A stretch of 64,000 nucleotides of DNA from Lathyrus oleraceus (Eukaryota; Streptophyta; Magnoliopsida; Fabales; Fabaceae): positions 17,034,665 to 17,098,664 of the forward strand of contig NC_066583.1 of the NCBI RefSeq assembly GCF_024323335.1. The letters are read 5' to 3'. Positions 24,209 through 35,400 of this stretch are shown one piece after another. How positions within the stretch are numbered: the stretch's first letter is position 1; the number at the start of each line of letters is the position of its first letter. The position numbers and the translations under genes are program-made. The notes under the pieces were generated by a model, which ran no database searches, had not been told where the DNA came from, and worked only from the letters and a program-made list of their open reading frames with translations.

Positions 24209-26537
24209 TGTAAGACCCCAATTTGACCCTAAGATCCCTCATGCAATTTCATCATATGCATTAGCATTGGGACCATACCTTGGCATCCTCCTTGCCCCTC
24301 TTTCATTGAGTTTGTTTTGGGAGAGATCACCAAGCACCATGTGATTGTATCATACTTGTATATAATCATTTTTTACTAACCAAAATACCAAAAATATGTC
24401 TTTGCATTTGCCTAACTCTTTTGTAGGTAGGGCATGATCACCATTGATTCATCAAGTTCATATCTAGGGTTTGAGACCCTCATGACAAAGAGCACAACCA
24501 TGAATTAATCCAAGAATGTTTATGATCATCATATATTAGTTCCATTGATTCCTACATGTTATTTTGATTAAGTTTTCTTCAAGAGTTTGAGGGTGATTTG
24601 CCTTGGAAACCCTAGTTTGATTGGGTATCTTCAGTAACTTCTCCAACAAGCTATCTCACCAATTGATAAAATTTCTCAAGGGACGCTTCAAAATTCATCA
24701 TCTTATGCATATATGATCTACCATGAGCCAAGAAAGTCAAAAGAATTGAAGGTTAGCAAGTTGGTTGATGGTGGTTGGCCAGATGAATTCATTTGATCAA
24801 AATTGGGTCTCCCTAGACCCTATCTCCTACAATTGTTACCATATGAAAATGATTCAAAGAGAAAAGTTACTCTAAATGACATTAAAAACAACTTTCATGT
24901 TGAGACCTAGAGCTATTTTTTCTTGGAAAATCATTTTCTATATTGAAACATTATAGGTCGTTTTGTCCAAATCCTAATTTGAAAGTCAACTTCTCAAGGC
25001 CATAACTTGCTCAATTTTTATGAGACGGAAGATTTCCAAGCTTACCAATCAAATTCAGGATGTCTACTTAAACCTTTATGTTTGGAGTAAGAGCTAATTC
25101 AACTTTTATGAGCATGTGATATGAGGTTAGATTATAGGTCACTTTTGACCAATACCATTTAGCAAGTGATTTTTCCAAACTTCAAAAATGCATAACTCTA
25201 TCATTCTAAATCAAAATGACATGAAATTGGTGACCATTTTGAAGGTCTTTGAAATATCTACAACTTTTATGAACACGCGTTTCTCATTTGAATCTCACAT
25301 AAAAAGTTAACCAAGGTGGAATATTGAGATATATGGCTTAACACTTAGAAAAATTTTCAACATGTTGAAATTTCCAAACTTCCACCTCAAAATTCTTCAT
25401 GTTCCAAGCTCCAAATGAAAAAGTATTGAACATGAAAGTTGTTCCTCTTGATCTAACCTTTCCAAAAAGTCCAATTTCATCCATTTTGGACAAGAATTGC
25501 TAGGCCTGCACATGGCATGAACATTGCATCATCAATTGGCAAAGATCAAACTTCAAGTTTCCATATACATTTGCCTTGCATTCCAAGTTGATTCCAGACT
25601 TACTCACACTCAACTATGGATCAAATGGAATGATCTCATGGGCCTGTACACGCCCATACACACATGCATCACTCATTGCCAATTTTGGAAAGTCATTTGG
25701 AAGGTGCAAATATCACATGATCCAGTTATAAATAGAGCTCCATATGCTCAGAATTGAGGGCCCATTCGTGCCAGCTTTGATCCCAAACACCAAACCCTTC
25801 CATTTGAGAGGATAATCCTGAGAATTTCCTTTGGAAATTGAGTTGAAATCTCACTGTTTTGAGATTCAAAACTCCAGGGATCCAAGACCTTTTGTGCATT
25901 CTAAGCTATTTCTGCAAGCATCCTAAGCAAGATCAAGCACGAGCCAAAGCAAGAACAGTTGAATCCAAACCTGTATTGAAGGTATTTTCCAGAAAATTTC
26001 ATCTCTTCGATTCTCCCTCAATTCCACTCAATTCTCTTGGATCTTGGGTTGTCTGAAGTCCTACCAATGTAGGCAAAAAGATTGAGTTGCTTAGAGGTCA
26101 AATTGAAGCAACTCAGTTGACACACCTCAAAATTATACTCCTCATATCTTTCTATATATGAGGAGTTAGTTAAAATTGAGGCCAGATTCGTGCTCTACGC
26201 CATTTTTTCTTTCAGATCATGTCCTCCTTTTTCATTTATGATGTGGCAATGAAAGAACCAGTTCGGCCAAGGTCGCCTGAGAAGACGACTGACGCTTTGC
26301 TCCGGCAATGATGTGGCACAGTCCAGAGCCATTAGATGAATTCAAATTATTTTAATCATGAGCGTACGTATTGATTACCAATCATGTGGATGTTTGACTC
26401 AGGTGCATCATGGAACGCGCGCGCTCAACCACTTGATATGCCACCTCAATTAATGAGGCAGATCAAGTGGTCTACGTTTTTTTGATTTTCTGATTTTAAT
26501 TTTTATTCCTTTGATTTTTGTCGTACCTCAAAGAAAA
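24209..26537 (+). mobile_element. Ogre LTR-Y (3' LTR, truncated)
   Basis: It starts TGTAAGACCCC immediately after the polypurine tract. The first 1.5 kb is U3 with the repeated phrase ATTATAGGTCATTTTGACC typical of this family. A TATA box lies at 25,727-25,735. The transcribed half ends early, at about 26,500-26,560, where a different LTR (E) begins in opposite orientation; the exact junction is a guess. No genes seen. Confidence 0.7.
25727..25735 (+). promoter_or_regulatory. TATA box of Ogre LTR-Y
   Basis: TATAAATAG, 1.5 kb into the LTR, with a C-rich leader starting about 30-60 bp downstream. Likely core promoter of the LTR. Confidence 0.6.
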
Positions 26538-27255
26538 TGAGAGACACGACCTAGCGAAGCGCAATCGCACGCTCGCAATGATGGACTGAACATAGTCGCC
26601 ACCGAACTTTATTTATTCCTAAAAAGGAAAGGGGGAATATCGATAAAACCCAAGACAAGACGACAATGATTATGGTCGTCGCAACCAACATCTGGGTTCG
26701 GGAGTCGGTTACTCAAGGGGAAGGTATTAACACCCCTCACGTCCGTTGTATTCAACGGGAACCGTTTAGTTAGTTTCGTTTTGAATGTTAGCTTATGTTA
26801 GTCTTCTCAAGTTATTGTGAGGGAAAGAATAAATAGAAGAGAGAAGGATATTTTTGGATTTTTTAACAAAGGATTAAACCTAGGTTTTTTATTAATGGGC
26901 CTGACAAGATTTACAAATCCTGCTCCTATGTATCTCAATAGAGAAGTCAAGGCTTACGTAGTTCTGGGTAGAAAAAATGTTTGTTTGTTGGTCGATTTTA
27001 GCGAAAGCTATATTGTATTAATCGACGAAAACATTGTTTTACCCAAAACAGATGAGGAGCAGACGTATACCACACATCGAATGGATTTACAAATCATCAT
27101 TCGGAAAAACGTCACTTATCTCGACTCAACAATCGTGGCCGAAACATTGTTTTGCATCACCTTAAGACAATATATCTTTCGTTTATGAAAAAGGTTTTCC
27201 TGATTAATCGCACGGCGGCGAGGAAGAGTTTGATTGGTTGGATTTATTTTGAGTA

Positions 27256-27545
27256 ATGGCGAGAACTTGGATGAGCGAGATATCCATCTCGAATCCTAGT
27301 CTCAGGAGTGCACGGTATACACCATGTTCCATTTCCATCTTTATTGAAAAAGTGTTTAATAAAGATTAAGTGTTTTGAATTTGATTGAGAAAGGGGTTTG
27401 AAGAAACCGCATTGACAATTTTAGACGATGGCGAGAGCTAAGATAGGCAAGTCATCCACCTTGAATCTTAATCTCAGGAGTACACGGTATACACCATGTT
27501 CCATTTCCATCTTTATTGAAAAAGTGTTAAGGTAAGAATTAAGTA
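27256..27545. repeat. Tandem duplication within LTR-E
   Basis: Two units of about 170 bp (from 27,256 and 27,425) share GATGGCGAGAGC-like starts, TCTCAGGAGTRCACGGTATA and the following ACCATGTTCCATTTCCATC. Divergence between units is low in the second half. Confidence 0.8.
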
Positions 27546-28703
27546 TTTTTTTTTAGTTTTAAAAGACGAATATTTAAGAACGAGACAAAAGCCCCGAGAT
27601 CGATAATTCAGGGTTCCACCGAAACGCAAGATTCCAATGGTCCTTTTTCATTCGAATTATTTAAGAAAATTATTTAATGGACAACGAACACTTGATAAGG
27701 ATAAATTGTTCAAAGAGTTAAGCCAAAATGCTTGATCCCAACGGCCCTTATTTTGTCCACGTTCATTAAAGTGTTTTATGGACGAAAGAAAATAATGAAT
27801 GGTTAACCCAAAACACGTGGCTCGAAATTAATCATTCGAGATTTCCCACCAGAATGCTAGATTCCAATGGGAGGAAATGAAATTAAATGTTAAAACTATG
27901 GAAAGTTAGTGAAATTTAAATCGAAAATTTAGTGAATTTGAATATGATTATTTACATGTGTAAAGGTATGAACATAGATACCAATAACCTAATTAAATTA
28001 ACTAACACATGGAAAACAATTAACCGTACAAAATCCCATATCAAAAACGAGGTGGGCTACTGTTAATGGACAAATAATGCCCACAAAAAACGATGGGAGA
28101 ATCCCAAAGAGTAACCCTAGCCGCCTGGCTGTTGGGTTTAAATAAAAGAGAGATTAATGGATAGTAAATGAATGGGGAACACAAAAAAAACAGTATATTA
28201 ACAAACACTAGTTAATAAAAAAAATGCAAGGAAAAACCAAATGGTATTAAGTTTTAAATGGGTTTAAATGCTTTTAAAATAAATAATAAGAGAAAGTACT
28301 GGGAACGTGAAATAAATCCAGCAGATTCGTTCACCTCCCTCAAAGAACACCTTTCCATCTCTCAATCTCTCCCTAAAATAAACACCTTTCCATCTCTCAG
28401 TCTCTTAAGAGTTCCTTAAAATAAATGAAAGAATCCGTAGGGAGATGGAACCAGCCACAACATATTCCGTTCATCAGTTTCAAAACCCTCTCTCTAAATG
28501 CACAATCGTGACTCTCAAAGAATCAGCAAGGATGCTCACCTTTGTCGCTTGCTCCCACGAACTCCCACGTTTCATCAATCGCTGGTGGAGGAGGAGGCAG
28601 CTTTTTCGGTGGAAAATATTAGGGTTTTTTTGCTACAGTAGCCGTCCAATTTTTCTAGGGTTTTTTCGTTTTTTCCTCCTCTTCTTCTACAGTATTCGCC
28701 CCC

Positions 28704-28710
28704 TTTTATA
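28704..28710 (-). promoter_or_regulatory. TATA box of LTR-E
   Basis: Minus strand TATAAAA in the context GAGTATAAAAGGGGG, near the junction with the gene-fragment mosaic. If active it would transcribe leftwards through LTR-E. Confidence 0.5.
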
Positions 28711-28739
28711 CTCGTCCCGTTAGGGTTTTTGAGCTGGCT

Positions 28740-28823
28740 ATGGAGATCCAAAAGGCTTTCTCTTGGAAATGCTTTCCAGTGTTCCAGTTTCGTCTGCCTT
28801 ATTTGATGTTTGATTCGGAAAAG
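28740..28823 (+). pseudogene. Exon-like fragment, unassigned
   Basis: A 28-codon open stretch (MEIQKAFSWKCFPVFQFRLP...) ends in a GTAACATG donor-like site; a matching acceptor TTTTTTACTGCAG ends at 28,929. I do not recognise the protein. It could be chance. Its place at the edge of the gene mosaic makes a captured first exon plausible. Confidence 0.25.
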
Positions 28824-28999
28824 GTAACATGAGCTCTATACTTTCTTTCTTTGAATTTGTCTCAATTTCTTTTTTGGATTACTGGTGGAATTTTACCGCC
28901 TTGTGAGTTAACGTGCTTTTTTACTGCAGTGAAATGCAAGAAAAATAATGGAAAGCAATAACAGGTCCACAGTGTATCGCATTTGTTGTTGGTGGTGTA

Positions 29000-29215
29000 T
29001 TAACAACTTTTGTTCTTCCTGCTTCTGTTTTGCAGCAATGAAGAACCTCTGCTGGTTATTTTTGGAGCCCTCTTGTGTTGAGTTTCAGCCGGTTCTTCTA
29101 GCACTGGTGAATTGGTAGGTTGAGATTCAGTATGCTCTTCTGTCACTTGTGCATGGGAAGGTTTAGATTCATCACTTTCCACGTTTTCAAGTTGAGATTC
29201 ATCACTCTTCTGTCA
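29000..29215 (-). pseudogene. Acidic repetitive protein fragment, unassigned
   Basis: An open frame with SDESQLENVESDESKPSH, then alternating Glu, Pro, Thr and Gln residues, ending near a splice-like CTGCAAAAC. The repeated SDES motif and composition suggest a disordered segment of a nuclear or scaffold protein, but no family is recognisable. Confidence 0.3.
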
Positions 29216-29283
29216 CTTTCATGTATATTGCAGGGTTGGTGAATTTATCCGCAATTGCTGCATTTGATGTTATGCAGGATTTT

Positions 29284-29472
29284 AAATCATGGCACATTCT
29301 GCTGAGCTCTTCGACGCCATACGTACAATGCAGCTTCAACGCGGTTGGCAATCTTGAGTGCAATATGTTCAGAAGATATGTCCAAGCGATCAAGTAAGCA
29401 CTCTGAGGAGAACTGATATGATGTGATGTACCGGTAAATAAAATTCGCAGAAGATTGTGATCGTTGCAGCAC
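29284..29472 (-). pseudogene. RopGEF (PRONE domain) fragment
   Basis: The frame reads [20 protein letters not shown] then [20 protein letters not shown] and WRRR, a well conserved stretch of the PRONE catalytic domain of plant RopGEFs, which load GTP on ROP/RAC GTPases at the plasma membrane. The frame stops soon after at 29,287. About 50 of roughly 350 domain residues are present, so it is a non-functional captured exon piece. Confidence 0.8.
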
Positions 29473-29523
29473 TAACTGACTTGTTCAGTCACCAATCCAA
29501 ACTAACAAAGGAAATACTTAAAT

Positions 29524-30065
29524 ATGTCGGCCCGTGACATGATGCCTTCTACACGCTTGCTCCCAGCTTCAACGATAACAAATCGCCTGACACCTGCAAA
29601 ATGCATCTAAGGATCCCCAAATGTGAAGCAAGATGCCGTAGTTGTGGAAATGAACCATCTTCAGAAGGTGAACCAATAACGGGAACAATTGAAATTCCAT
29701 TTTGCAGAATCCTCAGAGCAACATCTTTCAAATTATCATATGGCCCTGCATGGATGAAACGCCTTGATAGCACAATCCCTTTTCCTTCCTTCCAAGCTGA
29801 TATGGTATGTGTTTCAAATTATTCTTCTGTCAGATTAGACCTATGATTCCCGAGCTCTCTTAAAATTAAAATACAAATCTAAAATACTGAGAACTCCAAC
29901 AAACTGTCTTTTGCAGAAATCCCAAAGCGGAGCCATGGGAACTCCCTGCTCATGTAGTATGCGAAATGCTTGCTTCACCGGCAGATCAACATCCAAGGTA
30001 ACAACCTTGCCTGACTCAGGAAGTAATTCATAAGTTGTTCGCATTAATTGTTGATACGATTTTGC
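29524..30065 (-). pseudogene. SNF4-like (SnRK1 beta-gamma subunit) fragment
   Basis: From the right: [20 protein letters not shown] and [16 protein letters not shown] (first CBS repeat), then TEE, a TAA stop, [12 protein letters not shown], then [20 protein letters not shown] and [12 protein letters not shown] (second CBS repeat), then a jump to [18 protein letters not shown] from the last CBS repeat. These match the plant SNF4-type gamma subunit of SnRK1, the energy-sensing kinase. A frame slip after GVLS, the stop, and loss of the middle CBS repeats break it. Apart from the missing middle, the frame runs on without visible introns between 29,595 and 30,044. Confidence 0.85.
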
Positions 30066-30297
30066 AGTCTTCCGCTACCAAAAGTCCAAGCAAGATCAAG
30101 AATCGTGCTTAAAGTGATGAAAGTGATGAAGATCCCTTACATACAATTTCATGAAGATTCAAATAAACTTTCACTTGTTTCATCCCTGTAAATTGCAAAT
30201 TCTGCATTTCCTTCTTTTGATTCCTCAGGTAATTTCAGTCTTCATTTTTTCTATAACACTGTTTCTCATTTTTGAACATGGTGCTCTTTGGTAATAG

Positions 30298-30533
30298 GCA
30301 AGAGATGCATATTACAGAGGAGAGCCTTTGATTGTTGATGACATGTTTGATAGAGTTGAGGTATCTTTCTTCCCCAATTCATATATGCTTCTTAACTTGT
30401 CATATTTACTCTGCTCTTATGCATCTTACTCATATTATGGAAACAGTTGAAGCTTAAGTGGTATGGTTCCAAGTCAGTTGTTAAGTATCCTCGATGCAGT
30501 ATCAGAAGGCAATCGACCTATGCGGATGCTGAG
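30298..30533 (+). pseudogene. Two exons of a plastid-type conserved protein
   Basis: Exon 30,298-30,360 (ARDAYYRGEPLIVDDMFDRV) and exon 30,447-30,533 (LKLKWYGSKSVVKYPRCSIR) are separated by an intron with GT-AG ends and in matching phase. The pattern FDRVELKLxWYGSKSVVKYP is strongly conserved in a plant family of membrane proteins with a cysteine-rich end, related in this part to PGRL1. I cannot name the gene with certainty. It is the only clear fragment of the mosaic on the plus strand. Intron kept: capture was from DNA. Confidence 0.55.
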
Positions 30534-30717
30534 ATAATTTTCTTTACAAGTTTAGATTAATAACTTCTTATTTACTCTACTTATAACATCACAATATTCA
30601 TGAAAATTCAACAATTTCAGTTGTTGATACTTTAAGTTGTGGTCGGAGAGGCGGATATTTTGGCATCCTGGTTTTCAATCCTGGAAGCCCTTGCAGCAAG
30701 AAGCATAACAGGCAACC

Positions 30718-30822
30718 ATTGAGCTTGGTAACAATGAAATTATCATGAACAAGGCCCACTTTCAAACAGTGTGAGTACAACTGTGAAATTGATAATTTAC
30801 TGCAACAAGTTTCAAATAACTT
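30718..30822 (-). pseudogene. PPR protein N-terminal fragment
   Basis: The frame LFETCCSKLSISQLYSHCLK followed by VGLVHDNFIVTKLN matches the start of the repeat region in PLS-class pentatricopeptide repeat proteins (LHSHCLKxGLxxDxFxxTKL), organelle RNA-binding proteins. The frame continues into unrelated sequence (LQGLPGLKTRMPKYP) to 30,598, so a junction lies near 30,715. Confidence 0.65.
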
Positions 30823-31079
30823 TACTAAAAAAATCCACCTTTCCATAAGCTATTCATCTTAATGATACAGTGGTTGTAGCAACATGTCTCGTTTCTCTGT
30901 TGCTATTCTCCATTTCTTTCTCTAGTACTTTGCTTCCAACATTGTTGCATTGTGAACTGGCAGGTTTGGCGATGGAATGTTGCAGGCTTGTCTTGCATGA
31001 CTACTTAAAGCATGGTTTCATTCAATATGTAATTTATTCTTGAACATGGTTTTGAATTTTATGGTTATGCTTTGCAGGG

Positions 31080-31346
31080 TTAAAATAGTTCGGCCTTGTT
31101 CAAAATCCTCTTGCAAGAAGTGACTTCATCAGAACTACGATCCAAAGCTTCAGGTGCAAGAAGCCTGAATCTATCCACGAACTCATCAAATGATTTTTTT
31201 GTGGGAAAGCCAGCAAAGCTTATCCTGATTGCCTCCATGACACCTCCACGGGGCAGTTGCTGCAAAACATTTTTGTGCTAAAAATTGCAGGCGTTAGCAG
31301 ATTATTGGGTTTAACACAGTGAATGTAGTGTGGCTTAGTGGAACTA
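31080..31346 (-). pseudogene. Second myosin XI fragment
   Basis: Two overlapping frames give [17 protein letters not shown] then, after a single missing base, [37 protein letters not shown] and [16 protein letters not shown]. This is the segment of the class XI myosin head that is absent from the copy in the CACTA element at 6,757-8,332. It ends in a stop after NKAELF. No intron interrupts it. Fragment only, not functional. Confidence 0.85.
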
Positions 31347-31617
31347 AGAATTTCAAGTAGAGCTTGTAGTAGAATTTGTGATGTATTTTCCTCTCCCTTA
31401 GATATAAGTAAGAATGACTAAAGGGCTTTATCAAATCAAATTCTTTTATTGGAATTGTTGGTAGAGAATGTTTATTGCCTGCCTATTGTTGTTTATCTGA
31501 ATTCACTTTTGTATCATCCTTTGCATCAAGTTACGGATTCCAAACCGAAACTGCTTGAGAAATAAAACATCATTCCACAATGCAGACATCAGGAATTTGT
31601 AGTTACCAATTAATCAA

Positions 31618-32277
31618 TTAGCTCAAAACGTACAATAATTTTCTGTCTCTGCAGATTAATTCGATTAGAAGTTCCCAAGAATCAAGTTGTGGCTGGAACC
31701 CCATATCCACCAAGTCAAATAGAGCTGTAGCAGCATATACAGCCAACCCGTCCTTACAAAGACGAACCAATAATTCATTTGAGGTAGCATAATGGGGTAC
31801 AAACCCTCTACTTAGCATTAATCCTAATAATTTATTTGCCTTCCTCAACTCACATTTTTGAGTTAACGAGTTTAGTACAATCCTGTAACTACCTTTGTTC
31901 AAATAGACACCTTGGTGTGGGAGTTTCTCAATCATATCTAAAGCCTCGTCAAATCTACCTTCTCTGCACAAGCCTCCGAGTATCACATTGAACGTAACAG
32001 TATCAACCTCGCATTCATTTTCCTTCATTTCTTTAAGCAACTTTATAGCCTCATCAATTTGCCCATTCCTACAGAAAAAATTGATCAAAGAAGTGTAGGT
32101 AACCGTATCAGATTTCAAACCAAAGTTCTTCATCTCAGCCAATACCCCTTTTGCATCTTCCGGTTTTCCTGCTTTACATAATCCATCAACTAGGGCTGAG
32201 TAATTGAATACATTAGGACAGCATCCATCATTTTTCATAAACTCAATATCATTTCTAGCACGATCAATATTTCCTTT
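31618..32277 (-). pseudogene. P-class PPR protein, C-terminal repeats
   Basis: About 220 codons remain open with five to six 35-residue pentatricopeptide repeats: CCPNVFNYSALVDGLCKAGK, SDTVTYTSLINFFCRNGQ, VDTVTFNVILGGLCREGR, NKGSYRIVLNSLTQKCELRK, VPHYATSNELLVRLCKDGL, then a natural stop at 31,618. P-class PPR proteins bind organellar RNA. The C-terminal order resembles Arabidopsis At5g18475 as I recall it. The upstream repeats are missing, and the frame fuses at its start to a squalene epoxidase piece. The longest undamaged fragment in the mosaic. Confidence 0.8.
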
Positions 32278-32411
32278 AAAGCTTCGTCCATATACATCAG
32301 AGTCAAAATTTTCTAAGGGATAAGACAACTTGGTGTTTTTCCCATCCGTATAAAGAGCATAGCCAGAGACTCTTTGTGCATCAATTTCATCCACACAGTC
32401 TTCAAGACCCC
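32278..32411 (-). pseudogene. Squalene epoxidase fragment fused to PPR frame
   Basis: Codons reading EDCVDEIDAQRVSGYALYTD then GKNTKLSYPLENFDSDVYGR match the FAD-dependent squalene monooxygenase of sterol and triterpene synthesis in the ER, in the part after the first nucleotide-binding motif. After GRSF, where the enzyme would continue HNGRF, the sequence switches to PPR without losing frame. The upstream end is cut at 32,411 by LTR-C. Confidence 0.78.
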
Positions 32412-35400
32412 TGTAGCGGGGTATTCGTTACCATTGGAGATATTGACTAAATCCAAGGTAAATCATACAAGTCGAGTCGCCACCGCACTTCTATTTATCC
32501 AAAGGAATGGTTAGAAAGCGAACAAAAACCTAATAGTTTTAACAAAAACTAATAAAAGAGAACATAGATCTGGGTAAGGGGGTTGGTTATGCAATGGGAA
32601 GGTGTTAGGCCCCCAAAACATCCTAGGTACTCCTAGGGAGCCCTTTTCACACTTGTTGTAAGGTTGTTTGTTTTGTGAAAGTTTATTTGTGCAAACATGA
32701 TTGAAGAGATGAGAAGAGAATGTACAAGTTATTTACATTTTGTGTTTGGATGGATAAACCCATTCCCTACGTATCCTCTTATAAAAAGATTAGGATCAAA
32801 ACCTCGTAGTTCGGGGTAAAAATCTCAAAATATGGTGAATTGATTTGGTCAAAAGCCTTAAGGTCTTTTGTTATCAAAGGGAGAAAACTCAACCTAAACC
32901 AACAATCCACCATGTGAGGAAGGCTTCAACATACTAGTGAGGGGTTAACCCTATAATAAGTATGGAAGGCTTACAATCCAATCACTAAGGATGAGGTGAG
33001 ATTTACATCAACCACTATGATAACTCAAACCTATGGCTAATGTTTATGAAAAAAAGTTTTTAATCAAAGGTGATCATTGGAACCACAAAAATCACTTGAA
33101 GTGAGTTGAATTTACAAATTATAAGTATTCACAAAATGAAGTCAAAGTATGAATTAGAGTTCATTTACAATGAGTATTAGTGAAAAGAGTTTGAAAAATC
33201 AAAGGCATATGGCCTAGGTTTCTAATTTGAAAACAATGTCAATGTTTGCACAAAATGAGTTTGGCTTAGGTTAGAGTGAAAAGACGAAGAAGAAGGGCTA
33301 AGTCCTAAGGAAAACAAAAAGATTAGGGATAAGAAATGAAACCACACTAGGAGTTCTCTCTTGAGATCATATTGATGATTCAAGTAGCTCCCATCCTTTG
33401 GAATAAGCAAGCACAAAGTATAAGCAATCAAACAAGTCTCATAAGAGATCCTCAATGTATCTTGTATCTTCCACTTGGATGAACATGGTAATGATCCTCC
33501 AATTAAGCTCAAATGGAAACTCCCATTACAAGAGCACACACATCAAAAGGTCCATGGGGTAAAACACTCTCCTAACCAGAGACCAGGGAAACAACAAACT
33601 AAAAGGGAGACTAAGACTCGAGCCTAATAGTTGACATACAATCAACATTCCTAAGTTGAGGTCTCTAACAAGAACCTAACTCACAAGTAAACAAACATCA
33701 CACATTATATCCATACAAGAGGCTCAAACAATGGGTGGGCTTTAGTCAAGAGGGGTCATATCAACCTCGACAAACAAGCCAAACTGTAAAGGGTAATCTG
33801 TAGCTCTTAACCACTAACATTGAACGTTAGGGTGAAGCTGATCAAAGTGTAAATGAGGATGAGACCTCATGCTCTTAACCTTGGCCAGGGTGAGCTCATG
33901 ACACAGAAAGCGTGGGGATCCAGAAAGTGGGATCCTTTTCCACTTGACAGACTCTGTACAAAAGATCTGGGGCACATGTTCAGAAGCATCAGCATGTAGT
34001 GCGAGCATAATGAACGACACACTGAATAACGGGGGATTGGCTACTAATCCCTTCTATCCGTCAATTGCCTCTTCTCTTGGAGGTCTTATCAAATATCACA
34101 TGCCTCATCTTGGAGGTCTTTGAGCACAATTTTAAACAAACACAAACAGAGCCTCTGAAGGAGGACTTGCCAGCAAAATGCCTACCAAAAAGGTGACAGG
34201 ACTTCAGACTACATGAAGTAAGAAGCTAACTACCTGAGTGGTGTGTCAACCACAATCCAATGCTCAAGCAAGAGCAAAATCAAGCAAGCAACTAAGGTAC
34301 CTGTACAAAGACTAAACAGTTAGTACTTCAGTCATAAAACCAGCAGACAAATAGTGAAACCCACTAACAGTTACACAGTTCAATGCATAAGTGCCTTAGC
34401 ACTCAAATGAGCTCATGAGCTCTCCACATCAATCAAAACCCTACAAAACAAACATAGGTCAGAACTCAATGCATTTTGTATTCCACAATATCATCAATGA
34501 GTATCCACACCTGAAACAAGTGACAAAGTTAGTCTATGTACGTCCAATTGACACAACAAAACACCAACAAACAATGTCATAAGAGATGAATTCAAAACCT
34601 AACCAAATGACCCAACCAGGATCTATCCTTTTACACATTACACATTCAAACACTCCATCCAATGTCCTCAAAAGGATCATCATCAAATTAATAATCAAAT
34701 GCCTCAAATTGCCTATGCCATGCAATGACCAAAAATATGCACAAAATGAACTTCCAACTTAGAAAATTCATATCAAATCAGAAATGCATGCAATGACTTT
34801 AGGATTTTTTGTATAAGTTCCTCATGACATGAATGTCCAATATGCAAAAGATCAAATCCAGAATGATGCAAATGCTATGTGAACAAAAACACACCAATTC
34901 AATGTCAAAAATGTGACACAAATTGTCACATTAATCTCTATGTGTCAAGAGTGATGATAACATGTGAGAAAAATTCCAAACCAGTGACCAAAAATTCATG
35001 TCATGTATGAATATCATGTATGCAAAAAATTGGATCAGAAGGTTCAACATAGAGAATTTCACAATGCATTGAATGCAATAGGTCAATTTGGCACAATGTT
35101 GATTCAAAAATTCCAAAATAAAAATCCAGGCATCAACAATTCATGAATTCAGCATCATAAAAAAGTAGACATCGATAGAAAACTATGAAAAAAAATTGGA
35201 ACTCATTTGGACTATTTTTGCATTTTTTATGAATTTAACAAGATAACCAAAATAATAGAAATAACAAATGAAAAATGGAGGGAAATGAATTAATTCAAAT
35301 AAATCCAGAAAAATCCCACAACCATCAGATATGGCACGCTCATCAATCAACGGCTCACATTCAAAACAATGAAACACTACGTTTCATTAATCCCAGTCAC

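Larger units (their letters stand above)
26538..28737 (-). mobile_element. LTR-E, Ogre/Tat-like, minus strand, U3 truncated
   Basis: The left part carries AGTCGCCACCGAAC and GGGAAGGTATTAACACCCC, the counterparts of the U5 ends of LTR-B (AGTCGCCATCGCAC; GGGAAGGTGTTAGGCACCC) and the solo LTR. So the LTR is in minus orientation and related, but of a third subfamily. A minus-strand TATAAAA at 28,704-28,710 marks the promoter; only some 30 bp of U3 remain before the gene-fragment mosaic, so most of U3 is lost. There is no PBS on the left, so it is not a 5' LTR. The left edge is approximate. Open frames such as 26,817-27,188 resemble nothing I know. Confidence 0.6.
28738..32411 (-). other. Mosaic of host gene fragments (gene-capturing element?)
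   Basis: Within 3.7 kb lie pieces of at least six unrelated plant genes, mostly on the minus strand: squalene epoxidase, a P-class PPR protein, myosin XI, a second PPR protein, an SNF4-type kinase subunit and a RopGEF, plus a plus-strand exon pair of a plastid-type protein and two unassigned pieces. Fragments are short, abut one another, and one pair shares an open frame. Such mixtures are made by Helitrons or Pack-MULEs. No terminal hairpin with CTRR, inverted repeat or target duplication could be found; the right end is cut by LTR-C at 32,412 and the left end meets LTR-E. Sequence between fragments shows no further genes. Confidence 0.75.

Noticed and set aside
26817..27188. 123-residue plus-strand ORF in LTR-E
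   Set aside because: It lies within a minus-strand LTR region of non-coding character, shows no recognisable motif and no splice or promoter context.
29202..29393. ORF overlapping the RopGEF fragment in another frame
   Set aside because: It shares bases with the well-supported PRONE frame and has no recognisable similarity of its own.
28738..32411. Firm assignment of the gene mosaic to a Helitron
   Set aside because: I looked for a CTRR end with a preceding hairpin and a TC start at both edges and found none convincing; a Pack-MULE or break-repair origin is equally open.
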